Assembly (NCBI RefSeq): GCF_015710975.1
Contig: NZ_CP049783.1
Span: forward strand, 1,529,501 to 1,593,500
DNA: 64,000 bases
Source: Paenibacillus polymyxa
GTDB lineage: Bacteria; Bacillota; Bacilli; Paenibacillales; Paenibacillaceae
Reading direction: 5' to 3'
Shown here: positions 36,467 to 45,391 of the stretch, in pieces
Position numbering within the stretch: position 1 is the stretch's first letter
Layout: each line of letters opens with the position of its first letter
Made by a program: the position numbers and the translations under genes
The notes under the pieces: model-generated
The model's input: only the letters and a program-made list of their open reading frames with translations
Databases searched by the model: none
What the model was told of the DNA's origin: nothing

Positions 36467-37720
36467 TTATTTAATTGAAGCAACGTATTCCTCGCCTTTT
36501 TCTTTATCATATTGTCCTTCCCATTTGGACATGACTACAGCCGCAAGCGAGTTCCCTAAAACATTGACTACCGTACGCGCCATATCCAGAATACGATCAA
36601 TACCAGCGATAAAGGCCAGACCTTCCAGCGGGAGATTCACTGCTCCCAGCGTAGCGAGCAACACGACAAAGGAAGCGCCCGGCACGCCTGCAATACCTTT
36701 GGAGGAAATAATCAGCACGAGTACCAGCGTGATTTGGGTCGTGATCGGCAAATCAATGCCATACATTTGGGCAATGAAAATTGCAGCCAGTGCTTGATAC
36801 AGAGTGGAGCCGTCCAGATTAAAAGAATATCCGATCGGAATGACAAAGGATGTGATTCCCTTCGGACACCCGAATTTCTCCATCTTCTCCATGATCTTAG
36901 GCAGGACACTTTCCGAGCTGGCCGTCGAATATGCAAGCAACAGCTCACTTTTCAAAATTTTAACCATAGTCCAGAGACGGGTACCGCAAAGCTTGGCGAT
37001 AATTCCAAAGACAATCACAATAAACAGTAACATGGAGCCATACACTGACAGTACAAGCTTCAATAACGGCCATAACGAGGCTAATCCAAACTTGGCCACT
37101 GTCGTGCCAATCAGTGCAAATACACCGAACGGAGCGAGGCGCATGACCTGATTGGTTACCCAGAACATGGCGTCGGCTACACCTTCAAAGAAATTCAGCA
37201 CAGGCTTGCCCTTGTTACCAATCGCAGCTACTCCTAGTCCAAACAACACGGAGAAGAATATAATAGCCAGCATATCTCCTTCGCCCAGGGCTTGAATAAC
37301 ATTGGTAGGTACAATATGCACAATCGTATCTATAAAGTTATGGCCTGACTTTTCCGCAGTCTCCACATAGGAATGGATATCGCTCTTGGCCAGGTGGGAC
37401 ATGTCCACGCCCTCACCGGGGCGAACCAGATTGGCAACAAGCAGACCAAACAGGATCGCAATGGTCGTTACAATTTCGAAGTACAGAATCGACTTCCCGC
37501 CGAGTTTCCCCAGTTTCTTCATATCTCCGACGCCGGCTACACCAATAATGAGCGTTGAGATTACAATAGGTACGACAATCATCTTGATTAAGCGGATGAA
37601 AATATCACCGATCGGCTTTAAGTAGACTTCCACCCCTGAATTGCCGTAAAATAAGGCACCAACAATAATACCTAAAGCCAGACCGATAAAGATTTGCATT
37701 GTTAAATTAATCTTTTTCAC
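36467..37720 (-). CDS. Proton/sodium:glutamate-aspartate (dicarboxylate) symporter
   Basis: DAACS-family transporter (GltP/GltT/DctA type) importing glutamate, aspartate or C4-dicarboxylates with protons or sodium. 417 residues, starting MKKINLTMQIFIGLALGI. Motifs: SILYFEIVTTIAILFGLL, the hairpin region SSKGIAGVPGASF, the substrate motif SFNLDGSTLYQAL, and GIDRILDMARTVVNVLGN. The neighbour GlnK-GlnL-like system at 37932 is divergent and may regulate it. Substrate between glutamate, aspartate and C4 acids is not decided by sequence reading. Confidence 0.9.
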   Translation of the reverse strand: MKKINLTMQIFIGLALGIIVGALFYGNSGVEVYLKPIGDIFIRLIKMIVVPIVISTLIIGVAGVGDMKKLGKLGGKSILYFEIVTTIAILFGLLVANLVRPGEGVDMSHLAKSDIHSYVETAEKSGHNFIDTIVHIVPTNVIQALGEGDMLAIIFFSVLFGLGVAAIGNKGKPVLNFFEGVADAMFWVTNQVMRLAPFGVFALIGTTVAKFGLASLWPLLKLVLSVYGSMLLFIVIVFGIIAKLCGTRLWTMVKILKSELLLAYSTASSESVLPKIMEKMEKFGCPKGITSFVIPIGYSFNLDGSTLYQALAAIFIAQMYGIDLPITTQITLVLVLIISSKGIAGVPGASFVVLLATLGAVNLPLEGLAFIAGIDRILDMARTVVNVLGNSLAAVVMSKWEGQYDKEKGEEYVASIK

Positions 37721-37849
37721 TTCATGTCCCCCCTGGCTGGTTTGTATATTTTTGCAGTATGCAGCTCTTAATATTCAAATGATGTTATTTATACTACAAT
37801 CCGAACTATAAAAACCGACAGTTATCTACACATGTATTTGTTTTTTTCT

Positions 37850-37888
37850 ATAAATTCACAAGTATTAATGCTAAGCCTGTGAATTTAT
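37850..37888. repeat. 11-base perfect inverted repeat upstream of glnK-like gene
   Basis: ATAAATTCACA (37850-37860) and TGTGAATTTAT (37878-37888) are exact complements with a 17-base spacer. They lie in the 211-base gap between the divergent symporter and kinase genes, 43 bases before the kinase start. Dyad with one-and-a-half-turn spacing suggests a dimeric regulator; which one is unknown. Confidence 0.65.
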
Positions 37889-37931
37889 CTTACATTGACT
37901 TTCTGAAACAAATACCCGGAGGTGAATATGG

Positions 37932-39236
37932 ATGAAGCTAAATACCCTTCTTTTCCTGCTGATGCTTATCTTTATACCCCTAGCAGGTGAGTTGAATATT
38001 CACCCGTTCGATAATACATTTCGTCTCAGCTTTGGTACGCCCGTATTTTTTTTCTTTCTGTTATCTATACGTCATATTCCGCCTGCATTATCGGGAGTGT
38101 TTGCAGGGATAGCAGTAGTTGCATTTCGTATTTCACTCAATCATTACCTTCATCCCGGCTCTTCCTTTGAAGAATTAATGACCTTGCATGGACCTACCTT
38201 TTTTTATTATATGGTTTATGGCCTGCTCTTTCAGGTTCTTAACATTAATGCTGAGCCTTACCGCGCACTGCGTGTGGGCATCCTCTCTGTGGGAATTGAG
38301 GTTGCCGCAAGTGTGGCAGAGCTTAGTGTCCGGCGAAGCATTGACGGTGATTTCTGGGACATCGTTAAGATCAGTAAAGTGGCTTTTATGGCCATGATCC
38401 GCAGCTTCTTTGTGCTTGGGTTCTATAATATGATTCGATTAAATCAATCTGTTCAGCATGAAGAGGCACAAAGACAGCAAACGGAACGAATTTTACTCCT
38501 GGTATCAGACTTGTATGAGGAGTCAGTCCAGTTAGGCAAAACTTTGTCACATGCAGAGCAAATCACCCGTGAAAGCTATGAGCTATACCGCGAGCTGCAG
38601 CAGGATGAATCTCTGAAAGATAGAGAACATTACGCCAGACAGGCACTTCGTATTTCCGGACAAGTCCATGAGATTAAAAAAGACAGCCAGCGGATTTTTG
38701 CCGGTTTGTCCAAGCTCATTGATTCGGAAAGCGACGTGCATTATATGACCTCACAGGAACTCGGCGAGCTGATCGTCCGAACGAACAGCAAATACGCCCA
38801 ATCGCTAGGCAAGTCTATCCGTTTCACGCTGAATTTCGATCCTTTGTTGCCCAAACTGCATGTTTATACAGTTCTCACTCTAATTAACAACCTGACCTCC
38901 AATTCAGTAGAAGCGATGAAAGACAGTGGAAGGATTGACGTCTCCATTCATTTTCTACCAGGACAAGAGGATATAATATCCTTTAGTGTCACCGATAACG
39001 GTCCAGGTATTCCTCAGCGCAAACGGGAAATGATCTTCACACCGGGATACACGACCAAGTATGATGAGGGAGGACAGCCTTCGACCGGCATGGGTTTATT
39101 TTATGTGCGTGAAGTCGCGGAGAGTCTTGATGGAACGCTTGAACTACTACAGAATGAAGATGAGCATACAGATAGATTACAGACCACTTTTAGAATCATA
39201 TTACCTTTACGGAAACTGACGGAGAAAGGAAGATAG
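37932..39236 (+). CDS. glnK: Sensor histidine kinase, GlnK (YcbA)-like
   Basis: Membrane sensor kinase. 434 residues with about six N-terminal membrane helices (to residue 170), a cytoplasmic helical segment with the phospho-acceptor region around HEIKKDSQRIFAGLSKLI, and a HATPase with N box NNLTSNSVEAMKD, G1 box VTDNGPGIPQ and G2 box TGMGLFYV. The 5TM-like N terminus (MKLNTLLFLLMLIFIPLAGE) is like B. subtilis GlnK, which responds to glutamine. GGAGGTG precedes ATG 37932. It is five bases from its response regulator. In B. subtilis the pair controls glnT; here the neighbour is a glutamate-type symporter. Confidence 0.85.
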   Translation: MKLNTLLFLLMLIFIPLAGELNIHPFDNTFRLSFGTPVFFFFLLSIRHIPPALSGVFAGIAVVAFRISLNHYLHPGSSFEELMTLHGPTFFYYMVYGLLFQVLNINAEPYRALRVGILSVGIEVAASVAELSVRRSIDGDFWDIVKISKVAFMAMIRSFFVLGFYNMIRLNQSVQHEEAQRQQTERILLLVSDLYEESVQLGKTLSHAEQITRESYELYRELQQDESLKDREHYARQALRISGQVHEIKKDSQRIFAGLSKLIDSESDVHYMTSQELGELIVRTNSKYAQSLGKSIRFTLNFDPLLPKLHVYTVLTLINNLTSNSVEAMKDSGRIDVSIHFLPGQEDIISFSVTDNGPGIPQRKREMIFTPGYTTKYDEGGQPSTGMGLFYVREVAESLDGTLELLQNEDEHTDRLQTTFRIILPLRKLTEKGR

Positions 39237-39241
39237 CCTGG

Positions 39242-40171
39242 ATGCGTTTTTATATTGTAGATGACGATCAGGGGATTCGTTCTATGCTGGCAGACATTAT
39301 TGAAGACGAGGGTTTAGGAGAGGTTGTTGGGGAAGCGGAGGATGGTTCCTACGTGAATAGCGGCCTGCTGGAGCTGAACCGAATTGATGTATTGCTGATT
39401 GACCTGCTGATGCCGCTTCGTGACGGCATTCAGACCGTGCGTGCACTCGGTGATCAATTTAGCGGAAAAATCATTATGATTTCTCGGATTGAATCCAAAA
39501 ACATGATCGGTGAGGCGTACTCACTCGGTATTGAATATTATATTGCCAAGCCCTTAAACCGACTGGAAATTATTGCAGTTATCCAAAAAGTAACCGAACG
39601 CCTGCGTATGCAGCAATCGATTACAGATATCCAACGCACACTGCAAGGACTGTCGATGTTCACATCGAATGGCCCATCAGCGACACTGGAACCGACCCGA
39701 AACATTGTGAGTTCGGGACAGTTTCTGCTCTCCGAAATGGGAATGATCGGCGAAGCCGGAAGTGTGGATTTACTGGATATGTTGGAATACTTGGACCAAT
39801 ATGAGGAGGAAACAGGCAATCTATCCCCCTATCTGTTTCCCTCGCTGAAGGATATATTTGCCAATATAGCGTTGAAACGATTAGGACACTCAGCTTCAGC
39901 AATAGAGCTAAGCAAGGAAATCAAGGCATCGGAGCAGCGTGTCCGCCGCGCTATTTTCCAGACATTAAGCCATATTGTATCGCTCGGATTGACCGACTAT
40001 ACCCATCCTAAGTTTGAAAATTATGCATCCAAGTTTTTTGATTTTACAGAAATCCGCAAAAAAATGTTGGAACTGCAAAACAATGTGGAGCCTTCACTAT
40101 CTCAAGCCCGCATTAATACGAAAAAGTTCGTGCAGGTGCTCTATATGGAAGCAAAACGGCTATTGCATTAA
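39242..40171 (+). CDS. glnL: Response regulator, GlnL (YcbB)-like
   Basis: A 309-residue response regulator. The receiver domain (1-120) begins MRFYIVDDDQGIRSML, has its phospho-acceptor Asp in VLLIDLLMP and the Lys in YYIAKPLNR. The C-terminal half is a YcbB domain (DNA binding, PF08664 type): YLFPSLKDIFANIALKRLG and KASEQRVRRAIFQTLSHIV. It forms a two-component pair with the kinase just upstream. Confidence 0.88.
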   Translation: MRFYIVDDDQGIRSMLADIIEDEGLGEVVGEAEDGSYVNSGLLELNRIDVLLIDLLMPLRDGIQTVRALGDQFSGKIIMISRIESKNMIGEAYSLGIEYYIAKPLNRLEIIAVIQKVTERLRMQQSITDIQRTLQGLSMFTSNGPSATLEPTRNIVSSGQFLLSEMGMIGEAGSVDLLDMLEYLDQYEEETGNLSPYLFPSLKDIFANIALKRLGHSASAIELSKEIKASEQRVRRAIFQTLSHIVSLGLTDYTHPKFENYASKFFDFTEIRKKMLELQNNVEPSLSQARINTKKFVQVLYMEAKRLLH

Positions 40172-40274
40172 AAGAAAAGCACCCGCATCTCTCCATGTGG
40201 CTATCACATGAAGAATAAACAGGTGCACATTGTCGATGATTTAAATGTCCTTTGGAATTGAGACTCATCTTCTG

Positions 40275-40757
40275 CTACTCCATAGCTTCCAAGAAACCTA
40301 CGCCATCGGACAGCAGACGCTTCAAGACATTTAGTTCTTCAGAGCTGTAACGATCTAAAAATTGAAATAACTGATGCTGTGCCTTAGCATGCAGCCGCTC
40401 ATGTACAAGAAAGAGCTTTTTCCCCAACGGGGTTAGCCGAAAATAAATCTCTTTTTTGTTGTCGTTCAGCTGGGTTCTGCGAATCCAGCCTCCCTTGAGC
40501 AGCTTGGTGCTAACTTTCGAAACGGTACCCTTGCTCAGCTCCATTCGTTCCGCTAAGGTTGTAACATTGATCGGCTCATGCCTCCCAATACAATCCATAA
40601 CGTGCACATCCGTCATATTGAGCGAAGTCATTCCGTCAAAGTGCTCGCGGATTTCCTCGAGAAAGATCATGCCCTCTCTCTGCTGATGCTGCTCCAGCTG
40701 GTGATTCATCTTAATAAGCAAATCATAGACATGCTGAACCGATGTCGCCTTCTCCAT
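40275..40757 (-). CDS. MarR-family transcriptional regulator
   Basis: A 160-residue winged-helix regulator. The helix-turn-helix VTTLAERMELSKGTVSKVST and the wing with DNKKEIYFRLTPLGKKL are typical MarR. The ATG at 40757 has AAGGAGTG 14 bases before it, which is long, but no better in-frame start is seen. Its neighbour upstream is the flavoprotein monooxygenase at 40860 on the same strand. TTGTTTC-GAAACAA palindromes lie in front of both genes, so it probably represses itself and the monooxygenase. Confidence 0.88.
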   Translation of the reverse strand: MEKATSVQHVYDLLIKMNHQLEQHQQREGMIFLEEIREHFDGMTSLNMTDVHVMDCIGRHEPINVTTLAERMELSKGTVSKVSTKLLKGGWIRRTQLNDNKKEIYFRLTPLGKKLFLVHERLHAKAQHQLFQFLDRYSSEELNVLKRLLSDGVGFLEAME

Positions 40758-40810
40758 ACGAACAAGTAGTCACTCCTTTGGCATACTCCTCCTTTCATTA
40801 TAGCCCACAT

Positions 40811-40828
40811 TTGTTTCACAGGAAACAA
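40811..40828. promoter_or_regulatory. MarR operator-like palindrome upstream of the marR gene
   Basis: TTGTTTC-ACAG-GAAACAA, a perfect 7-base dyad with four-base spacer, 54 bases before the MarR start. Same dyad as at 42393 and 42479. Confidence 0.75.
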
Positions 40829-40859
40829 TATGGTCATGATCATACCTTTTTCTTTTATA

Positions 40860-42353
40860 TTAACGTGACAATGCATCCTTAATAACACTCAATATATCCG
40901 TTTGTTTCACAGAAACAGCCCAAGCGATATACCCATCCGGACGGATGAGAACCGTATGCACATCTCTCCATCCAACGGGCAATTCTTCAGCTACGGCCTC
41001 CACATATGAAATATGTGAAAGTGAGATATGGCGAAACTCATTCGATACCTTAGTATCCTGTGCAAGATGGAGAAGTACAAATCGGCCTTCATGAAGAAGA
41101 TCGTAAGCATACGATGTCACTCCGTTAGGCAACCGCAATTCAAAATCAGCAAACCGTTTCCCGTTCAGCGGATGCTGCGGTATATTGCCAGCCCCTGGAT
41201 AACATACATCCAGTGCACTAATCTGCTCTGCCATAGACCGATTAATTTCCGGATGGCGGAACCATTCCTCATGTAATTGGCGGTGCGCCAAGACAGCAGG
41301 CGTAAAATCCATTAAGCGGGTCTGAACCTCGGTATTCCGTAAAAACTGCGTATTAACCGGATAGCGTTCGTCATGATACCTATTCAGCAGCGTGTCTGGA
41401 GCCCAGCCACGAATCACTCCTGCAAGCTTCCATCCCAGATTCGCAGCCTCTTGCAAGCCAACATTCATTCCCTGTCCGCCTGCCGGGAAGTGGATATGCG
41501 CAGCATCACCTGCTAGCAGGATTCTCCCTTTACGATAGGTCTGCGCCTGCCGCGTTGCATTCCCAAATCGAGATAACCAGCGAGGATTGGATACGCCAAG
41601 ATCTGTACCAAGCAGATCGTACAGCTCTGTGCGCACTTCTTCCAGCGTTACAGGTGCGTCTTTCGGGACATCCATCAATCGAAGTGTAGTCAAAATAACC
41701 CGATAAATACCTGGAGACACGGGGGCAATCATCACCCCGCCTCGTTTATTATATTCGGAATGTACGCCATTTTCAGGCGGATTGGCTAACTCTACATCCG
41801 CTAATACAGCAGTCAGAGTAGTATCCGTGCCCGGAAAAGCAATCCCCGCTTGTTTCCGCACGATGCTCCCGGCCCCATCCGCTCCTACGACATAGGCAGC
41901 AGTCATCACCGATACATTGGCTTGTGGTCCAGACGCGCGTACACTCACCACTTCTACGCCCTGCTCCTGCTCCCGTACAGATACCACTTCCATGCCACGA
42001 TGGACGACAACTCCCAGCTTGAGCGCATGCTCCTCAATCAGCTGCTCTGTAATCACCTGTGGGATAAACAATGTATAATTGGAGGAACTATCAAGCACAG
42101 AAAAATCCAAGCGGGTATCCAGCATTGCAAAGTGACCTGTACGTATAGGTCTGCCGTGCTTCATAAACCGCTCCTTCAATCCACGCATATCAAACATCTC
42201 AAGTGTCCGTGGATGTAGCGTAAGCGCACGCGACTGGCGAATAGGCTCCTCCAAACGTTCAATTACACATACGCTTACCCTCGCCAATGCCAACTCAGCA
42301 GCCAACCACATCCCAACGGGTCCGCCGCCTACAACAATCACTTCGTAATCCAT
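40860..42353 (-). CDS. FAD-dependent monooxygenase, rifampicin monooxygenase (Rox)-like
   Basis: Class A flavoprotein aromatic hydroxylase. 497 residues from ATG 42353, which follows AGGGGTG. FAD motifs: GGGPVG at residues 9-14, GADGAG at 157-162, and AGDAAHIH at about 281-288. It shares the form of Nocardia rifampicin monooxygenase: SRALTLHPRTLEMFDMRGL, NPRWLSRFGNATRQAQTYR and GGQGMNVGLQEAANLGWKLA, plus the C-terminal thioredoxin-like domain ending in VLIRPDGYIAWAV. Whether it acts on rifamycins or on another aromatic compound is not decided. The MarR gene downstream and three palindromes suggest substrate-induced expression. Confidence 0.85.
   Translation of the reverse strand: MDYEVIVVGGGPVGMWLAAELALARVSVCVIERLEEPIRQSRALTLHPRTLEMFDMRGLKERFMKHGRPIRTGHFAMLDTRLDFSVLDSSSNYTLFIPQVITEQLIEEHALKLGVVVHRGMEVVSVREQEQGVEVVSVRASGPQANVSVMTAAYVVGADGAGSIVRKQAGIAFPGTDTTLTAVLADVELANPPENGVHSEYNKRGGVMIAPVSPGIYRVILTTLRLMDVPKDAPVTLEEVRTELYDLLGTDLGVSNPRWLSRFGNATRQAQTYRKGRILLAGDAAHIHFPAGGQGMNVGLQEAANLGWKLAGVIRGWAPDTLLNRYHDERYPVNTQFLRNTEVQTRLMDFTPAVLAHRQLHEEWFRHPEINRSMAEQISALDVCYPGAGNIPQHPLNGKRFADFELRLPNGVTSYAYDLLHEGRFVLLHLAQDTKVSNEFRHISLSHISYVEAVAEELPVGWRDVHTVLIRPDGYIAWAVSVKQTDILSVIKDALSR
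40902..40918. promoter_or_regulatory. Intragenic MarR operator-like palindrome
   Basis: TTGTTTC-ACA-GAAACAG within the last codons of the monooxygenase gene, with a three-base spacer and one mismatch to the dyad. It lies about 80 bases from the site at 40811 and may add to control of the marR promoter or be chance. Confidence 0.45.
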
Positions 42354-42392
42354 GTTCACACCCCTATCTAAAAACTTTATTCCCACCACCTA

Positions 42393-42410
42393 TTGTTTCA
42401 ACAGAAACAA
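42393..42410. promoter_or_regulatory. MarR operator-like palindrome 1 of monooxygenase promoter
   Basis: TTGTTTC-AACA-GAAACAA, 40 bases before the monooxygenase start codon, perfect 7-base dyad with four-base spacer. Confidence 0.75.
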
Positions 42411-42478
42411 TATATATATACAGAAAGCTCCCCTTAACGTTTCCGTATATACTAAACAACACATATAAATGTCGTTTA

Positions 42479-42496
42479 TTGTTTCTCTTGAAACAA
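42479..42496. promoter_or_regulatory. MarR operator-like palindrome 2 of monooxygenase promoter
   Basis: TTGTTTC-TCTT-GAAACAA, perfect dyad, centred 86 bases from the site at 42393 (about eight helical turns), which would suit binding on the same face or looping. Confidence 0.75.
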
Positions 42497-42659
42497 TATT
42501 ATTGTAATTTAATTGAGAACAATTATCAACTACTTTATTAAAATGATTTCTGCCCTTTACTTTAAACCACGTATTCATTTACATTTTGGAAAATATAATT
42601 GTATAATCGTAAAATAAGACTAAGCTAGAAACAAGCTCTCATAGAAGGGATGATCCTAC

Positions 42660-43157
42660 ATGTCGGATGCCAACCAATTATTCGGTCAAGCGCTGGTTAA
42701 ATCACTGGTCGGGGAACGTGGACATATTCGCGTGGTTCGGGCTTTGCCAGATATTAACGTCGAGCTAGCAGGTAAGAAAAACGCAGAAATGCCCTACAGC
42801 ATTTATCAACTACTGAAACATATGATTTACTGGCAGCAATTTATGTTGGAGCATTTGGAAGGACGGAAGCCCCAGCTTCCGGGCAATGTCATGGAAAGCT
42901 GGCCCGAAGAAACTGGACCGCAAAGCGAAGAGGCATGGCAGGCTGTCATTAATGAATTTTTACAAGGCGTAGATCGGGCTGTGCAAATTGCCGAAACCGC
43001 GCAACTGGATGAATCACTGGCTCATTTCCCAGGTGAAACAAAAGCGGGATTGCTGCGAAATATCGCTTCCCACAATTCCTATCATTTGGGTGAAATTGTA
43101 CTACTGCGCCGTATTTATGGAGCTTGGCCACCACCAGGAGGCGGCTTTCCTGCATAA
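42660..43157 (+). CDS. DinB-family protein
   Basis: A 165-residue four-helix bundle of the DinB/YfiT superfamily, enzymes or thiol-transferases with a three-His metal site. The His residues are visible in QLLKHMIYWQQFM and SHNSYHLGEIVLL. Substrate unknown. AAGGGATG precedes the start. It is followed by 184 bases without a clear gene, then the MFS gene. Confidence 0.82.
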   Translation: MSDANQLFGQALVKSLVGERGHIRVVRALPDINVELAGKKNAEMPYSIYQLLKHMIYWQQFMLEHLEGRKPQLPGNVMESWPEETGPQSEEAWQAVINEFLQGVDRAVQIAETAQLDESLAHFPGETKAGLLRNIASHNSYHLGEIVLLRRIYGAWPPPGGGFPA

Positions 43158-43341
43158 AGGCACACCTACCCTTGCCATACGTGGCACACCTCCAAATGGC
43201 ATTGGGATTTAGGCACAGCGTGGAGTACGCCTGCGTATCCTATGAAGGAACCCGCTAGCGAATGGAAGCCGTTCATGCATAATCAGGAGTCATCGGAAAA
43301 ACGGTTCCCATAATGCAAGCTCAAAGAGAGGCTCCGAGGAT

Positions 43342-44541
43342 ATGGTAAAACACTTATATTTAAATCGTAATATTGCCTGTATGATCGTGATCAGCCTTAT
43401 TGCTAACATGAGTGGAAGCATGATCCTTCCACTCTTTGCTATTTATGTAGAGCAATTCGGGATATCTACACTTGGCATGAGCATTTTATTTTCTTTGTTT
43501 TATGTGGGAAGATTTCTTGGTGGAGGCATGGCAGGACAAATATATGAAAAGATCGGTGCAAAACGCTTGGGGTTGAGCTTACTCATCGCCGAAATTGTTT
43601 GTATGCTTCTGTTCCCGTTTGCAGGAAGCTTTATTGTTTTATCTATACTTAGACTTCTTCAAGGCTTGGTGGCTATAGGGCTAACCGTCTTCGTCAGAGT
43701 CACGATCAACCATATGAGCACCGCAGAGAATCGAGGCACGCTCAATGGATATATCAGCAGCAGTGAAGGTGCTGGTATGATTTTAGGCCCTCTTATAAGT
43801 GGAGTTATCGTTTCTTATTTTTCTTTATCCTTTCCATTCTATTTCGTTGCCTTTTTTGCCTGTATATCCTTCGTTGCCGTTTCAAGAATGACTTTCGCTA
43901 ATTCTTTCTTAAAGCCACAGCCATATCATCCCCCCTTTCAAAAATCGCAGAGAAGAATCAAATTAACGAAACAGTTGTTGCTTTATTCCACCGTTCATTT
44001 TCTTGAAATGAGTGCATTTGCTATATTTTTAACATACTTCTCGGTATATGCGACCTACAAGCTCCATTGGAGTCCAGCAGAAATCAGCGTAGCCTTTACA
44101 ATCATCGGCATATCGACCTTTGTATCAGCACCCTTTATTGGCAAAATATCTGATATGCTCAAGGATCGCTTGCTGCTATGTATCATCGGTCTATTTTTAA
44201 TCATGATAGAAATTATCTTATTTTTATGGTTCACAGAACCGTGGATTGTATACTTAGGGATGTTCATCGGAGGTATAGGAGGAGCCAGCTATTTGGATTC
44301 CTTTTACTCGCAGCTAGGAGATGTTATTCCTGAAGACAATAGAAGCTCATTTATCGGCAACGTCGTATCTTTGTCCGAAGTGGGGGCCATTGTGTCTCCA
44401 ATCATTGCAGGCGCGCTCATGGACCGTTTTAGCCTCAATACCCCCTTTTATTACAATATGATATTAGTATTGATTGCGATTGTTATTCAATATATTATTC
44501 GTTTAAAATCAAAATCCATAAGAAAAAGGCCACTTGCATAA
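43342..44541 (+). CDS. MFS transporter
   Basis: A 399-residue major facilitator with twelve predicted helices, of the drug-efflux type. It begins MVKHLYLNRNIACMIVISLI; motif A is seen as FLGGGMAGQIYEKIGAKRLG in the loop after helix 2, and PLISGVIVSYFS marks the efflux-type helix 5. GAGGAT precedes the start. Substrate unknown. The plus-strand neighbour is the DinB gene. Confidence 0.88.
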   Translation: MVKHLYLNRNIACMIVISLIANMSGSMILPLFAIYVEQFGISTLGMSILFSLFYVGRFLGGGMAGQIYEKIGAKRLGLSLLIAEIVCMLLFPFAGSFIVLSILRLLQGLVAIGLTVFVRVTINHMSTAENRGTLNGYISSSEGAGMILGPLISGVIVSYFSLSFPFYFVAFFACISFVAVSRMTFANSFLKPQPYHPPFQKSQRRIKLTKQLLLYSTVHFLEMSAFAIFLTYFSVYATYKLHWSPAEISVAFTIIGISTFVSAPFIGKISDMLKDRLLLCIIGLFLIMIEIILFLWFTEPWIVYLGMFIGGIGGASYLDSFYSQLGDVIPEDNRSSFIGNVVSLSEVGAIVSPIIAGALMDRFSLNTPFYYNMILVLIAIVIQYIIRLKSKSIRKRPLA

Positions 44542-44556
44542 GCAAATGGCCTCCTT
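44524..44556. terminator. Bidirectional terminator between MFS and mapP-like genes
   Basis: Stem AAAGGCCA / TGGCCTCCTTT with AGCAA/TTGC inner pairs, between genes that converge at 44541 and 44565. The left arm overlaps the MFS stop region. Confidence 0.65.
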
Positions 44557-44564
44557 TGTGTTCA

Positions 44565-45386
44565 TCACAGTTCCAACTCGACTGCAACGCCGAAATGATC
44601 GGATACAACGGGTCCTGTTTTCCCGTTCAGTACGACCGTTGAGGATTGAACCTGTACTGTCTTATTGGAAAAGATATAGTCAATACGGAGCGGCTCCGCA
44701 TTACTTTCCCAGCCAGCAATAGCCTTGATGACCGTGTGTCCTGCATCACGTACAGCTGCATTCGGATAGGTGTCTGACCAACCGGATTGCAATACATAGT
44801 CATATCCTTCTCCGCGCACTTCAGCCGCGTTGTTGAAATCCCCCATCACAAACATAGGAGCCGGAGCTAAAGGAGCGAGCACTTCGATTGTACGATCCCA
44901 TAGTCCGCGGAAGGATTCCTCATCATTCCACCAGTTATAATGCCCACTGACAAACCAGGCCTGCACTCCGTCCACCACAGTCTGAATGCCCACAATTTTA
45001 CGCGAGCGGTAGTTGTCATAGTCCTGTACCGAGGAAACATATTCATTCACCGTAGCTGTAATCGGTGCTTTGGACAGAATCGCCAAACCCTCGTCATATT
45101 TGGCAAAACCCACATGCGCAGGAGCCCACGTCCAGTGATAGGCATCGGACAATAGCCCATTCAGTACATAAGCATAGTTATCACGTTTAATGACAACTTC
45201 AGGATCTGCACTATAGTACGCGCCCAAATCGTCCGCTGACAAAGGAGTCTCTTTCATGGACTGATTCACTTCCTGCAAAGCAATGACATCAAACTGCTGT
45301 TCATCAATAAAAGCAGCCAATTGCTTCAGCTTATCGTGCTGGTTTTCTTCCATCCAAGCATGTGCATTTAAGGTTAACAATTTCAA
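44565..45386 (-). CDS. mapP: EEP-family phosphatase, probable maltose 6'-phosphate phosphatase MapP
   Basis: A 273-residue endonuclease/exonuclease/phosphatase-family protein. Motifs: LLTLNAHAW, the metal Glu in IALQEVNQS, VSGHYNWWND, VMGDFNNAAE and the final VVSDHFGVAVEL. Its gene begins just behind the PTS permease: the permease TAG lies inside the AGGTG ribosome site and the start TTG 45386 is four bases further on, so they are translationally linked. Enterococcus faecalis MapP, which dephosphorylates maltose 6'-phosphate, is encoded at the same position, behind the maltose PTS gene malT. With a maltose phosphorylase and PgmB nearby, the same role is very likely, though inferred by context. 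Confidence 0.8.
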   Translation of the reverse strand: MKLLTLNAHAWMEENQHDKLKQLAAFIDEQQFDVIALQEVNQSMKETPLSADDLGAYYSADPEVVIKRDNYAYVLNGLLSDAYHWTWAPAHVGFAKYDEGLAILSKAPITATVNEYVSSVQDYDNYRSRKIVGIQTVVDGVQAWFVSGHYNWWNDEESFRGLWDRTIEVLAPLAPAPMFVMGDFNNAAEVRGEGYDYVLQSGWSDTYPNAAVRDAGHTVIKAIAGWESNAEPLRIDYIFSNKTVQVQSSTVVLNGKTGPVVSDHFGVAVELEL

Positions 45387-45391
45387 GCTAA

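Noticed and set aside
43158..43341. Repeated GGCACACCT words before the MFS gene
   Set aside because: Only two copies, no dyad, no link to a promoter; likely chance.
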